A DNA stretch of 64,000 bases, from NCBI GenBank assembly GCA_021401465.1, contig JADDMT010000076.1:80981-144980 (forward strand), written 5' to 3'. Both the position numbers and the translations under genes were made by a program. Each line of letters starts with the position of its first letter. Position 1 is the stretch's first letter. This document shows, in pieces, positions 34,215 to 44,672 of the stretch. The notes under the pieces were generated by a model. The model worked only from the letters and a program-made list of their open reading frames with translations. It searched no databases and was not told where the DNA came from. This stretch comes from Teratosphaeria epicoccoides (lineage: Eukaryota > Ascomycota > Dothideomycetes > Mycosphaerellales > Teratosphaeriaceae).

Positions 34215-34713
34215 ATGGCCACGTCATCCTCTCCGCCCTCCTCAACTTCCCCAGACCTTCCCTCCCCGTCCAACGACCAGCAGGACCTGCCGCTCACAAT
34301 GTCCGCCTCGGTTGTTCTGGATCACCTTCCTCGCACCACCTCGCAAGCTCTCGAGACTGCCGGCGAGATAGATCAGCCCAAGATCACTATTCGACTGACT
34401 CCATTGCCTGGGGCACCGATGTTGAAGCAGCCGAGGTTTAAGTGTAGTAGTCATCAGCGGTTCGAGTTTGTGGTGAGGTTTTTGCGGAAGAAGTTGTGGG
34501 TTGGTGCGGAAGGGGCTGTAGGCGAGGGGAAGGATTTATTCTGTTATGTAAACAGTGTCTTTGCTCCTGGGTTGGACGAGGGGGTGGGAAATTTGTGGAG
34601 GGTGAGTTGTCTTTTAATGAGTGTGTGGATTGTGCTGACATTTCGTTTTGTAGTGCTTTAAGACGGGTGATGAGCTGGTGGTGAATTATAGCATCACGCA
34701 GGCTTTTGGATGA
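34215..34713 (+). CDS. ATG12: Autophagy ubiquitin-like protein ATG12
   Basis: Exon 1 34215-34601, intron 34602-34653 (gtgagt...gtag, 52 bp), exon 2 34654-34713; 148 residues. A disordered Ser/Pro-rich start of about 50 residues is followed by the ubiquitin fold: KITIRLTPLPGAPMLKQPRFKCSSHQRFEFVVRFLRKKL, LFCYVNSVFAPGLDEGVGNLWR-CFKTGDELVVNYSITQAFG. It ends in the required C-terminal Gly, which ATG7/ATG10 join to a Lys of ATG5. The ATG12-ATG5 conjugate with ATG16 drives ATG8 lipidation on forming autophagosomes. Convergent with the PANB gene, 199 bp apart. Normal length. Confidence 0.96.
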
Positions 34714-34912
34714 GTGGTTCTCGACGACAGTGCTTTGATGGTATGTCACGGTACACAATGCATTGCGGCGTCCAATTGACTGTCCAGAGGGTAAGCCGCT
34801 GCTTCGATTACCAATTGTGCGTTGTCTGGAATATCTAAAAGTGTCTCAGATCTACATACATAGTGGTGCGCCTAGGTCTACGCTGATCTCAACACATGGC
34901 AGCGAGCTATGA

Positions 34913-35953
34913 TCACCTCTGACTAGGAGCCTGACTCTCGGCTAGCCATTCGAACTCCTCATACTCTTCTTTGGGCATCGGATACGTGTGCTCGGGCGCC
35001 GGATAACTCCTGTCCTTCACTTCCGCCCTATACGCCTCTACAGCCTTCTTCGCCTCAGCCCAGACATTGCCAAACTGCTTCACGAATTTCGGCAGGAACC
35101 TGCCTGGCGGGAAGTTGCCCTGCATATCTACTTGCACCAGCACCTGCCCGGAGCACCCATTGCCAGCTCCGATTCCTATCGTCGGCACCCTCAGCTTCTT
35201 CGTCACCAACCTCGCCACCTCCGCTGGCACGGCTTCGACCACCATCGCGAACGCTCCAGCTTCCTGTACAGCTAATGCATCCGTCGAGAACTTCAGCGCA
35301 CCTGCGGTGGTCTTGCCCTGCACCCGGAAACCGCCCAAAGCATTCTGCCTCTGCGGCGTCAATCCCACATGTGCAAGCACCGGTATCCCTGCGCCCGTGA
35401 TCTTTTGGATTTGCGGCACCATTTCCGCACCACCTTCGAGCTTGATCCCGTGCACCCTGCCCTCCTTCACCATCCTGATCGCGCTTTGTAGTGCCTGCTC
35501 GGGAGACACCTCATAGCTCCCCATCGGCAGATCACCGACGATGAATGCCGAATGTACGCCTCGGGATACGCATTTGCAATGGTGGATCATATCTTGGAGG
35601 GTGACTTCGGAAGTGTCGGTGTAGCCCATTGCGACCATAGCTAGGGAATCGCCGACAAGGATGACATCCATGCCGGCTTGGTCTGCGACGTGCGCGGAGG
35701 GAAAGTCGTGGGCTGTAAGCATGGTTATCGGTTCGGAGCGGCGGTGCATGGCTATTAGTGTGGGAAGAGTGACCTTCTTACGGGAGGGCGCAGCAGCGGA
35801 GAGTGGAGAATGTGAGGAATGTCGTTTCGATTGTGTAGCTGCATGGTGTCCGTATATCGGACACGCTGTGGTCTTTTGTCGGAGCTTCGACAGGCTGTGC
35901 TGTGTAGTGAACGTCCGACTTGAGAAGGCACGCGACACCTGCAGCGCCGCCAT
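34913..35953 (-). CDS. panB: 3-methyl-2-oxobutanoate hydroxymethyltransferase (ketopantoate synthesis)
   Basis: Single exon, 346 residues. The first 45 or so residues are rich in Arg, Ser and Ala and lack acids (MAALQVSRAFSSRTFTTQHSL), as in a mitochondrial presequence. The PanB barrel follows: ITMLTAHDFPSAHVADQAGMDVILVGDSLAMVAMGY (metal and substrate loop), MIHHCKCVSRG, LEGGAEM, HVGLTPQ, and GIGAGNGCSGQVLV. It transfers a hydroxymethyl group from methylene-tetrahydrofolate to alpha-ketoisovalerate, the first committed step to pantothenate and CoA. Fungi make pantothenate, so this is expected. Intact. Confidence 0.97.
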   Translation of the reverse strand: MAALQVSRAFSSRTFTTQHSLSKLRQKTTACPIYGHHAATQSKRHSSHSPLSAAAPSRKKVTLPTLIAMHRRSEPITMLTAHDFPSAHVADQAGMDVILVGDSLAMVAMGYTDTSEVTLQDMIHHCKCVSRGVHSAFIVGDLPMGSYEVSPEQALQSAIRMVKEGRVHGIKLEGGAEMVPQIQKITGAGIPVLAHVGLTPQRQNALGGFRVQGKTTAGALKFSTDALAVQEAGAFAMVVEAVPAEVARLVTKKLRVPTIGIGAGNGCSGQVLVQVDMQGNFPPGRFLPKFVKQFGNVWAEAKKAVEAYRAEVKDRSYPAPEHTYPMPKEEYEEFEWLAESQAPSQR

Positions 35954-36371
35954 ACCGTGCCGTGATTATGCAGTGGTCGAAATCAAGGAAGTAATGGAAA
36001 TGGCCGTGCCCTCACCGTGCTCAATCAGCTTACAGTCCATATTCTCAGCTGGAAGGGGGAGCGCGAAACGCTCTGTCAATCGCTGTACACAATCCTGCTG
36101 CGTAGATGTGAGGGCGCTGAAAGAAGTCGCAATGTTTCCGGTTCGAAGCATAGCCGAGGCTTGAGCGTCTTACATAACCACACAGAAAGGATGGTCTGGC
36201 GCATTCATGATTCTATCAACTCTGAGCATTGCCTCGCCTTAGCAAGTGTCCGTATTAGAGAACAGGCGGTATCTTCAACGGGTGCTTCCTGATACGATGG
36301 GACTTCACTGATGACGCTGCTGCCTCTTTCACAGTAATGATATATGTACATCATTTATTGACTCTCCCTAC
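35954..36371. other. Intergenic, upstream of panB
   Basis: 418 bp with the panB promoter. No gene signal on either strand. Confidence 0.5.
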
Positions 36372-37390
36372 CTACGGTTTGCGATTGAGTTGACTGATGG
36401 AATCCAAGTTCTCAATAGATTGTTTCGACCGTGTATAGTCTTTCCGGCACGTCAAGGAGGCATTACATTTGAAGCCAAGGCCAAGGAAGGTAAAGCATAG
36501 CAGGTACCAGCATATTGGTTCAAGACCGCCTGATTGCCATGTGCCATCGTAGAACCCTCGTGGCCAGGAGCCGTCTGCATCGATATGTGACAGGGCAGTC
36601 AAGATCGGGGATGTACGATTTCGTGTGAGGTCATTGTCTGCTGCAAGTGGTCTGCGAGCAGTATGCTGTCGACATGCGCAATGCTCTGCTGGTGTAGTAG
36701 AAGGCTCATGGACTCGCTGTGACGTTACTCTGTATACAACGTGCTCTCCAGTGTACAGGGGCTGGTCCAAATCAGTCATCGCGAAGTCGACTGCTGTATC
36801 TGCAGGTGAAGTACGACGTCCAAGAAACCACTGCTCCGCGCTGACGAGCAACTCATCTCTGATGCTTCGCAGGCTCCAGTGTGTATCTGCTCTGGCACGA
36901 TAAGCTTGCTTCTTGGCGCCGTATGTGTGGCGCGCCGTCTCTGGGAGCAGGAAATGGGATAGAATCGCAACAATAGCTGGCCCCGAGCCTACTCCAATCA
37001 CTGTCTGGAGCAGAATGTCGACACCCAGCTTTGCTTGGCCATCTTCCTTGGGGAGTCCGCCGTGGTGACTGAGCCTAACGGGCACAGAGAAGCCGACCCC
37101 GTAAGCGAAGAGTTGACCGAGAGGCTGCATGCAAAAGACCGCTGTCATCATACGGCCGCAACTGCGGCGCGGTGCCCACTCTGCAGAAATAAAGCTCTGA
37201 ACGGATATCCAGCCCATCTCCTACGCCAATCACGTATCGCCAAGCCAGATCCAGCTCCTGATGGACATAGAAGTCTCGCCAGACTCCGCGCGGTACTCGT
37301 AAGCACTTCGAGCCATGCTATTGGAGCTGGAGACGACAATGGTGAGCTCGGTGCCGTAGACAGTTTGTTGGCCTAATCGATCCGCGCAGG
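36372..37390 (-). pseudogene. Decayed MFS transporter (phosphate/organic-anion type)
   Basis: The longest open part (37217-36372) contains SEWAPRRSCGRMMTAVFCMQPLGQLFAYGVG, the loop and helix of MFS carriers of the Pho84-like and fungal general-substrate group, where RGRMM is expected (CGRMM here). Just upstream in other frames are WRYVIGVGDGLDIRSE (normally WR..LGVGIGGDYPLS) near 37225 and ADRLGQQTVYGTEL (normally D..GRK.VYG.EL) near 37370. Stops and frame changes separate the pieces, and the remaining C-terminal part does not show the usual second six helices. So this is a gene relic. Earlier exons further right (to about 38.6 kb) could not be traced. Confidence 0.7.
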
Positions 37391-38972
37391 GGCCAAACCG
37401 AGGGCAGGAAACGGCTGTTCCGGCGTGGGCGACAGCATTGATAATGATTTCCAGTGACTGACCGGGTTTTCTCTCAGCAGACGAACGCCAAGCATGGCAA
37501 GATCAAGTGGGACGCGAATAGGTTGTATGAATCTGTTAGAGACCCTGAATCAGCCACGAGGAAGACATGCTAGTTAATGTGTGGGCCCTCGTCGTCGAAT
37601 ATGTTGATGATCCTCCAGGCGCTTTGAAGCTCCTGTACGGGCATCAACCGCCGCCCATCATCTTCATGCGAGAACGCAAACTCAAGCTGTCGGCCCTAAA
37701 GCCTTTTTGACTTTGCGTGGCAACGCAAAACATGTCCGTCTGCCTTCCTTGGACGCTGCTGGACAATCCCAAATTCGTTGGGTATCGAGGATCTTTGGCT
37801 TATGGCAATGGTGCGAAACGTGCCAATCGACCCGAGCACAAAATTTCGTGTGCCATTGTGGACCGTGGTTGTAGCTGCAATATTACAAGGCCTTCTGCCG
37901 AGCTATCGGAACACATGTAATCAGTATGGCTGGCGTGGGCAGTGGAGCTCCTGCGCAATGTCCAGCGGTTACGATGACAGGTACAATCTGACTATAATTC
38001 TCGGCCGAGAGTCATATCTTGCAGCGTTTTGGGGAGTCCTCGCGGAGAACCCCATCGATCCAAACAGCATAGGATGATAGTGGATCACCCGGCAAGTAGC
38101 TTGGCACACAAAGCGTCGCCACGTGCTTGATATGAGTCTGTCTCGGCGACTGGCCCATGAAGCGCTCCTGAGCATGTGAGCCGATATGCACTCCGCCACG
38201 CCGGACCACGCCGCGGCATTGTATATTCTAACCACGAACTACCTTGACCCCTGGTCGACTCCACCATACTGACAAAGGACTGCGTTACTTCATCGATTGC
38301 AGTCTCGGCTTTCGAAATTTCACTCGGGAGTGGTCGAGCGCCAAGGACGTGACTCTCAGTAGACGCTGGATTGCGCCCTGCTCTAATCATATGCATAGCT
38401 AAGACTACTGGCCAGAGCACGATTGAATGCTGCCGTATACTAGATCGGGAAGCTTCTGGCGCGGAATGGTAAGCACACACGCGGCACGCGGGCAAACAAC
38501 GACCGTCAGCTGGACTGTGCAAATCGATATTGAGATCGGCCAACATCGTCTCAGAGCCAACAGCTGTTTACTGCTCGGCAGGCTTTGTTTATTCCGGGGT
38601 ACGGAGAACCACGTCGTGCTGGACCATAAGCTTCACGAGGTGCCCCGGAAATGCTTTCCATAGAGCAAGCACCGAGCGTAAGGAAGGCCGTTCACCGTCA
38701 CCATCTGGACGGAGCAAGATCTGGTCGTCAAGCGAGCGGGCATCACAAGTACGAGAGGGAGACAACTCTGTCAATTCCACGAGCAAGACTGTCGTCAATT
38801 TCAAATCGACCTTAGGGCCAAGCAATTGTTATCTGAGTTTCACATCGACTCCATCTCCACGATCAAGTCACGCAGGGGTACCGATGCTGTCAACGAGTGC
38901 ATGAAACTATGGCAGACGCAACTTTCGTCTTAAGATATCACAATTTCGTTCCCCGCTCTTCGGCATGGCGCT
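37391..38972. other. Gene-poor stretch with degraded coding-like fragments
   Basis: 1.6 kb. Several short frames on both strands, one (plus, 37799-38074) with a hydrophobic segment VPLWTVVVAAILQGLLP, but nothing continuous. Probably decayed sequence belonging with the transporter relic to its left. Confidence 0.4.
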
Positions 38973-38976
38973 ATGA
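38965..38976 (+). promoter_or_regulatory. Three-codon upstream ORF overlapping the next start (ATGA)
   Basis: ATG GCG CTA TGA: the stop overlaps the ATG of the following gene (38973) by two bases plus the shared A, a layout that allows termination-reinitiation. It would reduce translation of the main frame unless leaky scanning or reinitiation occurs. Confidence 0.55.
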
Positions 38977-39803
38977 AAGATCTCGAGCTGCCACTCAGGT
39001 GGCTCGACAGTTCTCGACCCGTCAAGAGTTCTGACCTAGCCCGCATGGAGCTTGCACACGAACAGCCAGCCACAGCGAAGCAGAGCAGCTCAAGTGGGAA
39101 TAGTCTATTCTCGAAGCCGAAGTCGAAGCACTCAAGCCGGGCGGCGCGGAATAGTGTTTCAGCTGCCCGTTCAGCATCGACAAGCTCCATCTCCGGCCAA
39201 TCTGTCTTCGCGCCAAAGCAATTCATCGACAAAGTCGACTTTCTGGACATCAACTTCGCGAGGTCTGAGGAGCTGCAAACGTTCATGAAAGCCTTCGAGG
39301 ATGCCGCCGCAGAGTCGGGAGGAAAGAGAGATTCTGCCTCCACAGCACGACCACCACTGACTGCCGCCGACCACTCTGAAGGCATCAGCCCATGCAAAAT
39401 GTCCCTCTACACCTCCTCGACCGCGTATACCGCCTCCACAACCTTCACGTCCTCCTCCAGCGCCTCCGTAAATCTCGCCCACCGCAGCCGTGCACCCAGC
39501 ATGACAGAAGATATCGACGAAATGGACTTTGCCTTACCATCACCGGACCCAGGCTGTCAGGGCAAATTCGACCGACTAGAGCAAAACTATATCCCGCCTC
39601 GACAGCAAGAACCGCAACGCCGCCCGCCGGTGCTAGAACTACCGCCTACGACCGCGACGGGCTTGGTGCCGAGAGACGCGGTGGTCAGCGATGACGAGTA
39701 TCCGACCTCTCCGTCCTTCGGGATCGTGATGGAGCATTTGACGCCGTCGACGCCGTCTATCCTGCTGGGCCACCGTTATGGGATTGCGCTAGGCAACTCG
39801 TGA
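38973..39803 (+). CDS. Hypothetical Ser-rich protein
   Basis: Single exon, 276 residues. No family is recognised. It is mostly disordered: Ser/Ala-rich stretches around 40-80 and 145-180, and Pro-rich at 205-240. A more ordered patch lies at about 82-115 (FIDKVDFLDINFARSEELQTFMKAFEDAAAES), possibly a helix-forming short motif. No signal peptide or membrane segment. Codon use and the length of the open frame support a real gene. Preceded by a three-codon upstream ORF whose stop overlaps this start. Confidence 0.6.
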   Translation: MKDLELPLRWLDSSRPVKSSDLARMELAHEQPATAKQSSSSGNSLFSKPKSKHSSRAARNSVSAARSASTSSISGQSVFAPKQFIDKVDFLDINFARSEELQTFMKAFEDAAAESGGKRDSASTARPPLTAADHSEGISPCKMSLYTSSTAYTASTTFTSSSSASVNLAHRSRAPSMTEDIDEMDFALPSPDPGCQGKFDRLEQNYIPPRQQEPQRRPPVLELPPTTATGLVPRDAVVSDDEYPTSPSFGIVMEHLTPSTPSILLGHRYGIALGNS

Positions 39804-40274
39804 GGACGAGCGAAGGACGCAGCGGGCTGTGTTTGTGTCACAAGCCATCGGCAAAACTAAGTTCTATAGCGAAGTAAATCGGCCTTGGAAAAATGTATCA
39901 TTGTCATCGCAGCTCTCCGAGCCATATGTACTTTAAGAATTATTCTTAACGTTAAGGTTACCCCAGCTGTATCACCAAAAGAAGACCCCATCAAGCTCAC
40001 TGGCCGCACTACCATGCACACTAACGGCCGTCTCCGCCACCGGCCAGGTCGCTAAGCACAAGCTTAAATCCATTGGCTCATATTGACTCACCGACTTCCA
40101 TCTGGTCTTTATTCTCTATCGCCTGCATACTGCCTCCGTCACTCTTTTCCATGTCCTTGGGCACGCACGTCATACCCTGCACGCCTGGCGAGTGATTGAT
40201 CGGTAGCCGGCAGGTGGCGGCAATTGAACCGAACAAAAAGGTTCAATTGGTGGTAAATCTGGTACTAGGGCAGC
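39804..40274. other. Convergent 3' region with nested palindromes
   Basis: 471 bp between two convergent genes. It contains TTAAGAAT-T-ATTCTTAA at 39933-39949 and an overlapping perfect palindrome CTTAACGTTAAG at 39945-39956. No gene was seen. Confidence 0.6.
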
Positions 40275-43200
40275 TCACCTCCTCCCCTCTTTGCCTCGTC
40301 CCAAACCCACCACCTGCTCTCCAAATCCCACCGGTAACTCCCTCAACGCAGTCTGCATCAGCTCCGCCGCCTTCTCCGCCGTAGTCTTGGTCATCGCACC
40401 ACCAATACCACCACCCCCGCTCAACCTCAACGAGGACTTCGCAGTAGCGGAAGAAGACGCAGGAGGTTGTAGGTAAGGCGAGTTAGCCGGTGGAGGACCG
40501 GGCGCGACGTCAATGCTCAGACCGGTGGATGTGGCGACGAATGGGGGCGCGGAGCCGTCTTTGCACCGCAGACCGACGTGCCCTTTGCCGTCGATGAAAG
40601 TTTCGTAGCCGGCGGATTCGAGGATTTCTTTTGGGACCAGGTCGTCTATCGCTCGGCGACCTTGGTTCTGAACCTGTCCCTGCACACCAGACTTCGGCTC
40701 AGGCCTTGCAATCTCTTCCTCGACTGCCGCCCTGTCGCCTTCTTCCCGCTTGCCCAATCTCACGTCGCCTAACAAAGCGTGTCGCTGACTCCCGGCCAAC
40801 TCTCTGATCATCTCTCCGTTCTCCTCACAACCTTCGACCGCGAAGCGCAAACACATGATCGCGTGCTCACGGATATAAGGATTACTCTCATCAACCCTGC
40901 AACAGCTCACCAGCGCTTGCAGACCACCATAACGCCGCACTTGGTCCTGCACGCTGCGGTTCTTCCAGATCAGAGAGGAGAGTACTAGAACGGTGAGCTT
41001 CTTTAGATTGCGCCACTCGAAGTCAGAGGGCTCGTCTTGGTCCGCGACGGTGTGGAGAGGTGGTGGAGCGGGAAGAGGTGGGAGGTGCTGGTTGTTGGGG
41101 CCTTGGGCGGTGTTGGGTATGAGAGGCGGGATGATAGGGCCGTGGTTGGGGTCCTCGGGGTAGGCGAGGGGGTGCTCGGGCTCGAAGAGTTCGCCAGAGC
41201 TTCCGACAGTCATGCTCGGCAGCGACGGGAGTTTCGTAGTGTTTGCTTGAGTCTGCTTGGCGTTGACGTTAAAAGGACGCTCAACGGCCACAATCTTCTC
41301 ATCTTGCTGACCGCCATGAACAACAGATTGCTGGGCCGACAACGGCGTCTGCGTGCACGGCATTGCCGCATCAGCGCTCAAACTTCTCTGCGGCTGTGGT
41401 TGAACCTGATGCGCCAGCGGCTGTCCAACATGACCGCTCCCCACTCTCCTCGCACTCTGACCCTGCACGACGCCACCACCTCCAATAGGTCCGCCTCTCC
41501 CGTAACCCATACCTCCAACGCCTCCCTCCAACTCCCTTAACAGCGTGACAAGCTCACTAGCCATCTCCCACTCACCCAGTATACCCTTCCACAGTCCTTC
41601 TTCCGTGAGGACAGCGAAGAACTCGAGGTACTGATATACACCTTCGTACATCCTTTCCATGTCCCAGAGATTCAACGGGAACTCCTCCGGGCTGGCCCTG
41701 CCAGCGTGTATCTGTCCTTGCAAGAATATAAGCGCGCATGTCTGAGGAATGATATGCTGCCTGAACTCCGTGAAGATGAAGTTCAGAATATGCAGATCCA
41801 CTCGAGTGGGCTGACCATTCGGCACATCCTCAGCGTCGCCTTGAAGCTGTCTGTTGGACTGAGTAGAAATTTCCTTCCCTCTTCCACTCACTGCCCTTCC
41901 ATTCGCGGCACCGCCTTTGGATCCATCGCCACGGCCACGGAAGATGCATGTCAGAAGCTTCATTATGACTGCCTGAGCAGGACTGATGATATCTTTCGAG
42001 CGTGACCGGTCGCGGAAGGCATGATACGCATAGGGCATCAGACCGTTCTTCAAAATAGCTTCCATGATCTTGACCATGAATTTGAAATACAACTCCTCTT
42101 CTCTCAGATCCCAAGCCGCAACAAATATGAGCAATTCTCGAAGGAGATTTCGGCCGTTAGATTGGGACAGTAGTAGGTGAGTGCGCACGGTATGCATATT
42201 GGTGATTGCGTTCCGTTCGTCGTCGGACAAATGAGAAGGATTTCCAGGAGAGTTGATCGGTGGAGGTACGATGCCGGACATGATGAGCATCGGCAAGACT
42301 TCGATCTCGCTTGGTCCAAGGATCAGTGGGACATCTGTCAGCAATCCTCTTCCATCTTCGGTGGAGCCAGGATAGTCTTCTTCTTCGTCGTCGTCTTCAG
42401 CCTCGCTCTCGTCCTCATCTTCCTCTTCCTCCTCGTCGCCTTCTTCTTCGCCTTCTTCATCGTCTTCATCGCCTGCTTCGTCGTCATCATCTAGCTCCTC
42501 GTCCGAGGGCGGGATGTAATCTGGTTCCGGTTCCTCCACCTTTGCCTCAGCACTTGCCACTCGATTCGGCTGATGGACGTTCTGCCCAGCCGCCGGCACT
42601 GCTACAGCCGTTGGTCCACCCAGCGGACTCCGGCTTCGACTCCTCATCCTCTCCTCTGGATTGATGGCAGGATCATTCCTAGCAGTTCTGACGCCGCCAG
42701 CAGTCAATGGTGGGGGCAATTGAGATGCTTCCGCTGGCGGCGCAGCATAGCCTTCCAGTCTCTTCAACAGCTCAGCCTTCCCAGACTCTAGGATCTTGGC
42801 ACCGGCGTCAGCGGTGAAGAGCATCTTCATGTCGTCCTCAATGGCGCCTTTATTGGCCGCATTAGAAAATCGGATGGTGCCGTCTGCAGTGTATGTCGGC
42901 GGCTGGATGGACTCGACAGGCACTCGTTCATTCTGCATCTTCTCGGCAAGCTCGGTCTCGAGAAGTTCGAGATCACGCTCGATGTCCTTGCTCTGTCCGT
43001 TGACGCCTGGATTTGTTTGTAACAACGACCTCGCCACCATTTGCCTCGCCTCCCATGCTGCATAATCCTCCCTGTACTTTCTCGCAGCCTCCTCATAGAT
43101 GCTCATCCATTTCTCCCTGACATCCTGCGGCACCTGCTCCGCCCACTGCCTTGCCGTCTCCAGATGCAATTCCGCCTTGGTGGGCTCTCGACCACGATGA

Positions 43201-44168
43201 TGCTTGAAGAGCTCGATCGCGTTCGGCTGCAGTCGCCTACAGAAGTAGACATATCCATTGCCCTCCCATCTGCCCTCATCTGCCAACTGCTTGATCCACG
43301 ATGGCACCGGCACGAACGGCCTGCCCTCCTCATCCGGGTAGGGATAGAACTTCTCCGCGCCCGTCAGATTCAACGTCTCTTTCCCATTACTCCCATAGGC
43401 AATCAGCACGTCCTCCTCATTCACCGGCGCCTCGGGCTCCGGCCTCGCCAACTCCTCATGCTCCCGATCCGGACCCAGTGTCTCAACACCGTTGACACTC
43501 GCGATATGATCGAAGAGGTTGATCCACAGCATCAACTTCCGCCTCTCATTCTGCGCGACCAAATTGTTCAAAAACTGCAGACTCGTGATCAACAGCTTCT
43601 TATACGCATTGACAATCAACTGCCACTTCTCCTCCTCACCCGTGCCTGCCTCGCCATCGTACCCCCTTGCCGTGACTCGCACGCAACAATTGATCAGGCG
43701 GAAGATCTCATCGTCCACCCGACTCTCCGCCGCCAAGTCCTGCGCCTCAGGCCCGACTGTCAAGCAGTTCCGGCTGATTGAGATCAGATCGTTCAGCCGC
43801 TCCAAGTCTTTCCACAGATGCGGATAGTGTGACGCAATCAACGCGCCCGACGTGCTTTCGTAGTCGACACCGCTCGGGTCCCACGTGGTGAAGCTGCGAC
43901 GCTCGAGGGAGGGGATGGCGGCGCGGAGCAAGGCGATCAGGTCGGGCCAGAACTTGGGGTCGGCGCCAATCGCATGGCGGACCGCTGCGCTCGATGCTGT
44001 CGACTTGACGCTTTCTTTGCAGACTTTGGTGTCGAGGAGGGAGAGAGTGGCGTCGCGCATGTACGTCGGCGACTTGAAGTGGATCGTGTAGGGCGGGAGG
44101 ACGAGGCGGATGAAGACGGCGTGAGCTTTGCGCACCTTCTCTGCACGCGAATCTGCCTCTCGCGCCAT
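40275..44168 (-). CDS. Ataxin-10/Ctr86 homologue with an HMG-box-like segment
   Basis: Single exon, 1,297 residues. The last third contains the ataxin-10 conserved domain: NLKKLTVLVLSSLIWKNRSVQDQVRRYGG, then CCRVDESNPYIREHAIMCLRFAVEG, which in relatives (yeast Ctr86, human ATXN10) follows armadillo-like helices. The N-terminal half is helical and may carry further repeats. Two additions stand out: residues about 305-375 (YFCRRLQPNAIELFKHHRGREP...RQWAEQVPQDVREKWMSIYEEAARKYREDY) have the spacing of an HMG box, and a long acidic run (about 545-600) follows. The tail is low-complexity Pro/Gln. Ataxin-10 proteins are cytoplasmic scaffolds with roles in cytokinesis; the fungal role is poorly known. 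One frame from end to end argues for a correct model. Confidence 0.85.
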   Translation of the reverse strand: MAREADSRAEKVRKAHAVFIRLVLPPYTIHFKSPTYMRDATLSLLDTKVCKESVKSTASSAAVRHAIGADPKFWPDLIALLRAAIPSLERRSFTTWDPSGVDYESTSGALIASHYPHLWKDLERLNDLISISRNCLTVGPEAQDLAAESRVDDEIFRLINCCVRVTARGYDGEAGTGEEEKWQLIVNAYKKLLITSLQFLNNLVAQNERRKLMLWINLFDHIASVNGVETLGPDREHEELARPEPEAPVNEEDVLIAYGSNGKETLNLTGAEKFYPYPDEEGRPFVPVPSWIKQLADEGRWEGNGYVYFCRRLQPNAIELFKHHRGREPTKAELHLETARQWAEQVPQDVREKWMSIYEEAARKYREDYAAWEARQMVARSLLQTNPGVNGQSKDIERDLELLETELAEKMQNERVPVESIQPPTYTADGTIRFSNAANKGAIEDDMKMLFTADAGAKILESGKAELLKRLEGYAAPPAEASQLPPPLTAGGVRTARNDPAINPEERMRSRSRSPLGGPTAVAVPAAGQNVHQPNRVASAEAKVEEPEPDYIPPSDEELDDDDEAGDEDDEEGEEEGDEEEEEDEDESEAEDDDEEEDYPGSTEDGRGLLTDVPLILGPSEIEVLPMLIMSGIVPPPINSPGNPSHLSDDERNAITNMHTVRTHLLLSQSNGRNLLRELLIFVAAWDLREEELYFKFMVKIMEAILKNGLMPYAYHAFRDRSRSKDIISPAQAVIMKLLTCIFRGRGDGSKGGAANGRAVSGRGKEISTQSNRQLQGDAEDVPNGQPTRVDLHILNFIFTEFRQHIIPQTCALIFLQGQIHAGRASPEEFPLNLWDMERMYEGVYQYLEFFAVLTEEGLWKGILGEWEMASELVTLLRELEGGVGGMGYGRGGPIGGGGVVQGQSARRVGSGHVGQPLAHQVQPQPQRSLSADAAMPCTQTPLSAQQSVVHGGQQDEKIVAVERPFNVNAKQTQANTTKLPSLPSMTVGSSGELFEPEHPLAYPEDPNHGPIIPPLIPNTAQGPNNQHLPPLPAPPPLHTVADQDEPSDFEWRNLKKLTVLVLSSLIWKNRSVQDQVRRYGGLQALVSCCRVDESNPYIREHAIMCLRFAVEGCEENGEMIRELAGSQRHALLGDVRLGKREEGDRAAVEEEIARPEPKSGVQGQVQNQGRRAIDDLVPKEILESAGYETFIDGKGHVGLRCKDGSAPPFVATSTGLSIDVAPGPPPANSPYLQPPASSSATAKSSLRLSGGGGIGGAMTKTTAEKAAELMQTALRELPVGFGEQVVGLGRGKEGRR

Positions 44169-44672
44169 CTCCTCCTCTTCTTGCGGGACTGCCTCGACGC
44201 AGTAAGGCAGTCACGCTTGGGTCGTACCTTCCACAGTCCAAGAGCTCTTCCGCACTTTGGACATGACGCATGGTTCAACACGGGAATCTTCCGCTCTGTC
44301 TCCTTTCGTTCAGCCACGGTTCTCGTACACACGATCGATGTCGAAGCTACTACTGATATCTGCTACCAAGCAACCAAACCACACCACCCGCCACCTCCAT
44401 CGTTCAAACTACCTTCGTACAGGAGAGTCCTTCTGCCACCTCCCACGACAACGAGCTTGCCACCGCCGGACGATACCTCCTCGCCGCAGCCCTGTCTCTC
44501 TCGAGACTACGCTACATGTCCGTAACACTTTACGTGGTGAGGGCCAGCTTTGTAGGAGGGTTTTGTGTGTCTTCATGCACCCAGTGTGGCACTGATCTCC
44601 AAGGCAGACTCCTGTCTACATTGCCTCAGCACAATAACCAAGTCAAGCAGCCCCTCCTCTTCCGGCTCTTGA
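44169..44672. other. Intergenic, upstream of the ataxin-10 homologue
   Basis: 504 bp holding the promoter of the gene to the left and the 3' end of the gene to the right (both minus). Pro/Thr-like frames here look like chance. Confidence 0.5.

Noticed and set aside
37799..38074. Plus-strand fragment with hydrophobic segment resembling an amino-acid permease helix
   Set aside because: Too short and isolated; flanking frames are closed and similarity rests on hydrophobicity alone.
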